Shown: piece after piece, positions 12,102-16,266 of the stretch
Position numbering within the stretch: position 1 is the stretch's first letter
Layout of the letters: every line of letters starts with the position of its first letter
Origin: an uncultured Cyanobium sp.
GTDB lineage: Bacteria > Cyanobacteriota > Cyanobacteriia > PCC-6307 > Cyanobiaceae
Direction: 5' to 3'
Assembly: GCA_937919075.1 (NCBI GenBank)
Contig: CALFOF010000138.1
Location: 1-16,266 of the forward strand
DNA: 16,266 nucleotides
Notes under the pieces: model-generated
Database searches by the model: none
Seen by the model: the letters and a program-made list of their open reading frames with translations, nothing else
What the model was told of the DNA's origin: nothing
Made by a program: the position numbers and the translations under genes

Positions 12102-14063
12102 TCAACCGGCGTAGATGGCCTCCACCGCCGCCTGGTCCCGCTGGGTGATGCGGTCGCGTCGTTGCTTGAGCGTCTGGGTGAGCAGGCCGTTGTCGATCGT
12201 GAACGGCTCCACCAGCGCCACCCCAGCCAGGCGTTCATCGGGGCGCGAACCGGCGCGGGCTGCCAGCAGCCGGTTGAACTCACCTTTGAGGGCGCGCAGC
12301 AGCAGGGCATCAGTGGCACCAGCACCAGCACCGGCACCGGCAGGTGCCGGCAAGCCGGCTGCCGCCGCGAAGGCCGCCAGCGGCTCGGCGCGGGGCACCA
12401 CCAGGGCACCCAGCTGGCGGCGGTCCTGCCCCACCAGCATCACCTGCTCCACCAGCGGATGGGCCACCAGGGCTTCCTCCAGCGGGCCGGGCTCGATGTT
12501 CTCGCCGCTGCTGAGCACGATCGTGTCCTTGGCGCGGCCGGTGAGCACCAGGGAGCCATCGGGCAGCAGATGGCCAAGATCGCCGGTGTCGAACCAGCCT
12601 TCGGCATCGAGCACGGCAGCGGTGGCTTCCGGCTTGTTGAAGTAGCCGGCCATCACCTGGGGACCGCGCGCCAGCACCCGGCCCCGCTCGCCCCAGCCCA
12701 GCGGCGCCCCGCTCTCTTGATCAACGATCTTCAAGGCGGTGTCCGGCAGGGGCTGGCCGGCGCTGCCGCGACGGTTGCGCCACGGCCGGCGGCAGGCGAG
12801 CACCGGGCTGGTTTCGGTGAGGCCATAGCCCACCAGCAGTTCGATGCCGATCGCCTCAAAGAAGCTGTCCACGTGCAGGGAAAGGGCACCGCCGCCGCTG
12901 ATCGCCGTGCGCAGCACCCCCCCCGACAACTGCTGCCGCACCTTCGGCCACAACAGCGCAGCGGCCAACGCCTCCACCGGCCAGCTCGCCGCCGTGAGCA
13001 GGGCCGCCGTGAGCCGGGCCAGCGGCGGCTCCACCTGCAGGGTGAGGCCCATGGCGCGGCGGCGCTGCAGCCCATGGAAGCGGCTCACCGCCAAGGCCCG
13101 CTCGATCAGGCCGCGGCGCTTGGCAGGCATGGCCGCCAGCGCATCTTCGAAGCCCGCCAGCAAGGCTTCCCAGAGGCGCGGCACGCTGATCATGTAGTGC
13201 GGCTTGACCGCCTGCAGATCACCGCGCAGGTGCTTGAGCGTGGTGTAGGTCTGGCGGCAGCCGGCCGCCAGCAGGAAGTATTCAGCGGTGCGCTCGTAGG
13301 CATGCCAGATCGGCAGCACGCTCAGCGCCCGATCGCCAGGGCGGGGATTCACGGCCACCCCGAGGGTGCGCAACTGGTGCAACAGGTTGGCGTGGCTGAG
13401 CGGCACGCCCTTGGGACGGCCGGTGGTGCCCGACGTATAGAGCAGGGTGGCCAGGCGCTCCGGCGCCAGCGGTGGCAGCGGCGGTGGCGTCACGCCGGCC
13501 CCACGGGCGCGGAAATCGGGCCAGCTGAGGCAGGCAACCTCCTCGGGCAGCGGCAACGCGACCTCGCCTGCCGGCTCCTCCAGCAGCACCACGAAACGCA
13601 GCCGGGCGAGCTGCTCGGGCGGCAGGGCCAGGCGCTGCAGCAGCGCCGCCGACTCCACCACCAGCCCCACCGCGCCGGAATCTTCGAGGATGTACCGCAG
13701 CTCCTCCACCGGCGCCGTGCTGCCCCGCACCGCATCGGCGGCGCCGGCCCGCATCAGCCCCTGGTCGGCGATCAACCAGCGCGGTGAGTTCTCGGCGAAC
13801 AAGGCCACCACATCGCCAGGGGCCACACCCAGGCAGGCGAAGGCAGCGGCAGCCTGCAGGATCGCGGCGTTGAGAGCGTTGAAGCTGAGCTGCTCGGGCG
13901 GGGTGGAATGGGGCGCCTCCAGCGCCACCGCCGCGCCGTAGCGCTGGGCCATCTCCGGCCAGATTTGCTCAAGCCCGGTGATCGGGCCGAGGTCGCCGCG
14001 GGCGGCCAGTGCCTGACAGTCCTTCCGGTCACCCGACCAGGAAATTTCCGCCCGTGCTTTCAC
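12102..14063 (-). CDS. aas: long-chain acyl-ACP/acyl-CoA synthetase
   Basis: The 653-residue member of the ANL adenylate-forming superfamily activates free fatty acids with ATP. Cyanobacterial relatives (Aas, slr1609 type) load them onto acyl carrier protein to recycle fatty acids released from membranes. Motifs: the phosphate-binding loop LLYTSGTTGRPKGVPLSHAN (about 207-226), the YGLTETSP block, DTGDLGHLLPDGSLVLTGRAKD with SSGENIEPGPLEEAL at the hinge, and the C-terminal catalytic Lys K633 in LTQTLKQRRD. It starts with GTG (14063), with no clear Shine-Dalgarno, and the next Met lies inside the domain. A Gly/Ala repeat (PAPAGAGAGAGA, near residue 575) comes from a short hexanucleotide repeat. 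It is 27 nt downstream of lipB. Acyl-CoA rather than acyl-ACP product cannot be excluded from sequence. Confidence 0.9.
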   Translation of the reverse strand: MKARAEISWSGDRKDCQALAARGDLGPITGLEQIWPEMAQRYGAAVALEAPHSTPPEQLSFNALNAAILQAAAAFACLGVAPGDVVALFAENSPRWLIADQGLMRAGAADAVRGSTAPVEELRYILEDSGAVGLVVESAALLQRLALPPEQLARLRFVVLLEEPAGEVALPLPEEVACLSWPDFRARGAGVTPPPLPPLAPERLATLLYTSGTTGRPKGVPLSHANLLHQLRTLGVAVNPRPGDRALSVLPIWHAYERTAEYFLLAAGCRQTYTTLKHLRGDLQAVKPHYMISVPRLWEALLAGFEDALAAMPAKRRGLIERALAVSRFHGLQRRRAMGLTLQVEPPLARLTAALLTAASWPVEALAAALLWPKVRQQLSGGVLRTAISGGGALSLHVDSFFEAIGIELLVGYGLTETSPVLACRRPWRNRRGSAGQPLPDTALKIVDQESGAPLGWGERGRVLARGPQVMAGYFNKPEATAAVLDAEGWFDTGDLGHLLPDGSLVLTGRAKDTIVLSSGENIEPGPLEEALVAHPLVEQVMLVGQDRRQLGALVVPRAEPLAAFAAAAGLPAPAGAGAGAGATDALLLRALKGEFNRLLAARAGSRPDERLAGVALVEPFTIDNGLLTQTLKQRRDRITQRDQAAVEAIYAG

Positions 14064-14090
14064 AGCTTTGCAGCCGATGGTGGCTCAGGC

Positions 14091-14771
14091 TTAACACCCC
14101 CAGAGCCGTTCGGTGGGCTCCGGTGGTCGGAGCGTGAGACCGAACGCCTCCGCGCACGCCCGGCTCAGCAGCGGTTGCACCTGGGCAGGGGTGATCCCGG
14201 GGCACCAGTCGCTCAGCCTCGCCACCGCCAGCCCCTTCAGGCCGCAGGGCACGATCGCCTCGAACCCCGCCAGGTCGCAGTTCACGTTCAAGGCGAGGCC
14301 GTGCTGGCTGATCCAGCGGCGCGCCCCCACCCCGATCGCCGCCAGCTTGCGCCCCTCCAGCCACACGCCGGTGAGCCCCTCGATCCGTTCCCCGGCCAGC
14401 CCCAACTCCGCCAGCACGGTGATCACCACCCCCTCCAGTGCCCGCAGATAACAGTGCAGATCCGCGCCGTGGCGCTGCAGATCGAGCACGGGGTAGAGCA
14501 CCAGCTGGCCGGGCAGGTGGTGGGTCACCTCGCCGCCGCGATCGATGCGATGCAGAGGTGCGGGGGGAGCCTGGGGATCGAAGCGCAGAAACGCTGTGCT
14601 GGCCCCGCGGCCAAGGGTGTAACAGGGCGGGTGCTGGAGCAGGAGCAGCGCTTCGGGAGCGGCGGGGTTGTTCAGCAGGCGCTCGCGCAGCTGCTGCTGC
14701 CAGTGCCACGCCTGGGCGAACTCCACCGGGGCTGGGGGTTCAAAACGGATTGCATCGAGAAGCGGATTCAT
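14091..14771 (-). CDS. lipB: lipoyl(octanoyl) transferase
   Basis: The 226-residue cytosolic enzyme transfers octanoate from octanoyl-ACP to lipoyl domains, the first step of de novo lipoate synthesis. Signatures: [37 protein letters not shown], the catalytic K142 in [20 protein letters not shown], and the acyl-thioester C176 in [11 protein letters not shown] 14771 is preceded by AGGAAGG at suitable spacing. It heads the - strand run lipB-aas-ylqD-pdhC-queA. Its substrate, the E2 lipoyl domain, is encoded downstream in the same run. It is divergent from lrtA with only 51 bp between the starts. Confidence 0.96.
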   Translation of the reverse strand: MNPLLDAIRFEPPAPVEFAQAWHWQQQLRERLLNNPAAPEALLLLQHPPCYTLGRGASTAFLRFDPQAPPAPLHRIDRGGEVTHHLPGQLVLYPVLDLQRHGADLHCYLRALEGVVITVLAELGLAGERIEGLTGVWLEGRKLAAIGVGARRWISQHGLALNVNCDLAGFEAIVPCGLKGLAVARLSDWCPGITPAQVQPLLSRACAEAFGLTLRPPEPTERLWGC

Positions 14772-14808
14772 GCGCCTGCCTTCCTATGGTTAGGGGAATC
14801 CGATCGCC

Positions 14809-14814
14809 AAAGGA
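14809..14814 (+). promoter_or_regulatory. strong Shine-Dalgarno deciding the lrtA start
   Basis: AAGGAG lies within AAAGGAG, 8 nt before ATG 14823. It fixes the start there, although the frame remains open far upstream across antisense lipB. It is the best ribosome binding site in the window; most other genes here lack one. Confidence 0.85.
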
Positions 14815-14822
14815 GCGGTTCG

Positions 14823-15407
14823 ATGAAGCTGTTGATTCACGGTCGCAATCTCGACATCACACCAGCCATCCGGGAATACACGGAAGACAAACTGACCCGG
14901 GCGATCAATCATTTCGAGGGGCTGGTCAAGGAGGCGGATGTCCACCTGTCGGTGGCCCGCAACCCCCGGGTTCCCCAGCAGACGGCGGAGGTCACCGTAT
15001 TCGCCAATGGCCTGGTGATTCGCGCCCAGGAACGCAGCGAAAACCTCTACGCCAGCATCGACATGGTGGCGGGAAAACTCAGCCGCCAGCTGCGCCGCTA
15101 CAAGGAGCGCCTCACCGATCACCACCAGAGCGAGGTGCAGGAAGCAGACGCTCTCGCCGACGGCGCCGCCGACACCACCGGTCTCACGACCGATCTGTTG
15201 GCCGGCCGCGAACCGGAACTGCCGGTGCCGGCGGTGCGGCGCAAGTATTTCGCCATGCCGGAGATGAGCCTGGAAGCGGCGCTGCATCAGCTTGATCTGA
15301 TCGATCACGATTTCTACGTGTTTCGTGATGAGAAAACCGGAGGGATTCAGGTGCTCTACCGCCGCAATCATGGTGGCTTCGGAGTGATTCAACCACGGGA
15401 TTCCTGA
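14823..15407 (+). CDS. lrtA: long ribosome hibernation promoting factor
   Basis: The 194-residue protein is a long-form HPF/YfiA. The N-terminal S30AE domain (1-100; KLLIHGRNLDITPAIREYTE, then the basic helix GKLSRQLRRYKERL) binds the small subunit. A variable acidic linker leads to the C-terminal dimerisation domain (about 138-190; RRKYFAMPEMSLEAALHQLD, DHDFYVFRDEKTGGIQVLYR), which pairs ribosomes into inactive 100S dimers. In Synechococcus the gene is known as lrtA, the light-repressed transcript, whose mRNA accumulates in darkness. The 51-bp divergent region with lipB must hold its promoter; TATGGT (14785-14790) is a weak -10 candidate. deoC starts 4 nt after its stop, so co-transcription is likely. 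Confidence 0.96.
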   Translation: MKLLIHGRNLDITPAIREYTEDKLTRAINHFEGLVKEADVHLSVARNPRVPQQTAEVTVFANGLVIRAQERSENLYASIDMVAGKLSRQLRRYKERLTDHHQSEVQEADALADGAADTTGLTTDLLAGREPELPVPAVRRKYFAMPEMSLEAALHQLDLIDHDFYVFRDEKTGGIQVLYRRNHGGFGVIQPRDS

Positions 15408-15411
15408 CCCC

Positions 15412-16092
15412 TTGCGCCACGAACGCCCCGATCTCGCACCGCTCATTGATCACGCGCTCCTCGATCCCCATCATGGGATCGAGGCCGTGCATCGCTGCTG
15501 CGACGAAGCCCTCCACTTCGGCTTCGCCGGCGTCTGCCTTGCCTCGCGCTGGCTGGCCTGCGGTCGGGAGCGGTTGGGCAGCGCCAGCCGCGTGCGGTTG
15601 ATCGGGGTGGTGGCCTTCCCCTTCGGCGCCGTGCCGGCGGCGATCAAACGGGCCGAGGCGGAAGCCGCCGCGGCCGCCGGCGCCGACGAACTCGACATCG
15701 TGCCTGATTTCGGCGCCCTCGCCGACGGCAACGGCAGTGCCGTCTACGAAGAGATCGGCGCGATCGTGGAGCTGGGCCTGCCGGTGAAGGTGATTCTCGA
15801 GGCTGGCCGGTTGAGCGATCCCGCCCTGGCCCTGCTGGTGGAGGCGGCCATCGATGCCGGCGCCGCCTTTCTCAAGAGCGGCAGCGGCTTCGGTCCGCCG
15901 GTGAGCGTGGCTCAGGTGCAGCAACTGCGCGAGCTGGCCCGCGGCCGCGTGGCAGTGAAGGCCTCCGGTGGCATCACGGGGCTGGAGCAGGCCTTCGAGC
16001 TGGTGGAAGCCGGTGCCACGCGGCTCGGCACCAGCCGTGGTGTGGCACTGATGCAGGCGCTGCGCAGGCCCGCCACGCCTCCCGGCCCATGA
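15412..16092 (+). CDS. deoC: deoxyribose-phosphate aldolase
   Basis: The 226-residue class I aldolase cleaves 2-deoxyribose-5-phosphate to acetaldehyde and glyceraldehyde-3-phosphate in deoxynucleoside salvage. The TIM barrel shows the expected residues: D95 (ADELDIVPDF), the Schiff-base Lys K155 (FLKSGSGFG) and K183 (VAVKASGGIT), with the phosphate-binding LGTSRG near the end. The N-terminus LAPLIDHALLDP matches the family, which supports the TTG start at 15412, four bases after the lrtA stop; no ATG is available before the domain. Expression probably depends on coupling to lrtA translation. It overlaps recO by four bases (ATGA). Confidence 0.94.
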   Translation: MRHERPDLAPLIDHALLDPHHGIEAVHRCCDEALHFGFAGVCLASRWLACGRERLGSASRVRLIGVVAFPFGAVPAAIKRAEAEAAAAAGADELDIVPDFGALADGNGSAVYEEIGAIVELGLPVKVILEAGRLSDPALALLVEAAIDAGAAFLKSGSGFGPPVSVAQVQQLRELARGRVAVKASGGITGLEQAFELVEAGATRLGTSRGVALMQALRRPATPPGP

Positions 16093-16266
16093 GCAGCGGC
16101 GAGTCGCGCCTGGAGGGGCTCGTGCTCAAGAGCGGTCCCCTTGGCGAAAACGACCGCCTGCTCACCCTGCTCACCGACGCCGAGGGGCTGGTGCGGCTGG
16201 CGGTGCCGGGGGCGCGCCGGCCGCGCAGCAGCCTGGCGGCGGCGGTGCCGCTGGCCCTGCTCCAGC
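16089..16266 (+). CDS. recO: DNA repair protein RecO, N-terminal part
   Basis: Only the first 59 residues are in the window; the frame runs off the right edge. SRLEGLVLKSGPLGENDRLL, then LLTDAEGLVRLAVPGARRPR, is the typical OB-fold N-terminus of RecO, which loads RecA onto SSB-coated single-stranded DNA with RecR. The ATG overlaps the deoC stop as ATGA, indicating translational coupling in lrtA-deoC-recO. The small sample leaves slight doubt. Confidence 0.88.
   Translation, partial: MSSGESRLEGLVLKSGPLGENDRLLTLLTDAEGLVRLAVPGARRPRSSLAAAVPLALLQ

Noticed and set aside
12317..12352. Short tandem hexanucleotide-like repeat (ACCAGC/ACCGGC) that could be read as a CRISPR or mobile-element trace
   Set aside because: It encodes the Gly/Ala stretch of Aas in frame, has no spacers, and is ordinary coding low complexity.
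12090..13787. A 565-codon + strand frame opposite aas
   Set aside because: His/Gln/Arg-rich shadow frame typical of GC-rich DNA; the aas motifs on the other strand are complete.
13908..14822. Upstream extension of lrtA giving a 499-residue protein
   Set aside because: It is antisense to lipB and aas. The strong AAAGGAG and the family N-terminus fix the start at 14823.

Overview
The window looks like chromosomal DNA of a high-GC picocyanobacterium, most likely of the Cyanobium / freshwater-brackish Synechococcus group. Reasons: very GC-rich codon third positions, a glycine-rich RRM protein of the cyanobacterial Rbp type, a PAP/fibrillin protein, a plant-plastid-type pyruvate dehydrogenase E2 (DHRVIYGA signature), an Aas-type acyl-ACP synthetase, a long LrtA/Hpf factor followed by deoC and recO, and little or no enrichment of the HIP1 palindrome. 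The organism assignment is inference from gene content.

Layout. 1-177: left edge with no convincing gene. 178-1095 (+): a P-loop segment fused to WYL and WCX domains. 943-1668 (-): an exported staphylococcal-type nuclease whose C-terminal tail runs antisense into the WYL gene. 1765-4011 (+): a large family-3 glycoside hydrolase, divergent from the nuclease. 4018-4933 (-): a very short SepF-core protein downstream of a PAP/fibrillin protein. 5098-5442 (+): rbp, with a two-copy direct repeat upstream and a strong terminator that lies inside the 3' end of the next gene. 5482-7083 (-): lnt. 7134-8966 (+): a phasin-like coiled-coil protein, an exported FKBP-type isomerase and iron superoxide dismutase. 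8971-14771 (-): a co-directional run, transcribed lipB, aas, ylqD, pdhC, queA. 14823-16266 (+): lrtA/hpf, deoC and the start of recO, tightly packed.

How the genes relate. Most are housekeeping: membrane and lipoprotein maturation (lnt), oxidative defence (sodB), tRNA queuosine modification (queA), ribosome hibernation (lrtA), deoxynucleoside salvage (deoC) and recombination repair (recO). The lipB-aas-ylqD-pdhC block joins octanoyl transfer and acyl-ACP metabolism to a lipoylated E2 enzyme, so co-expression would make metabolic sense. I found no transposase, integrase, CRISPR array, tRNA or rRNA.

No complete novel system is evident. The best candidates for something unusual are the WYL protein, which has a vestigial NTPase domain and no HTH; its antisense overlap with the nuclease; the minimal SepF-like protein; and the 21-bp-spaced repeat ahead of rbp.
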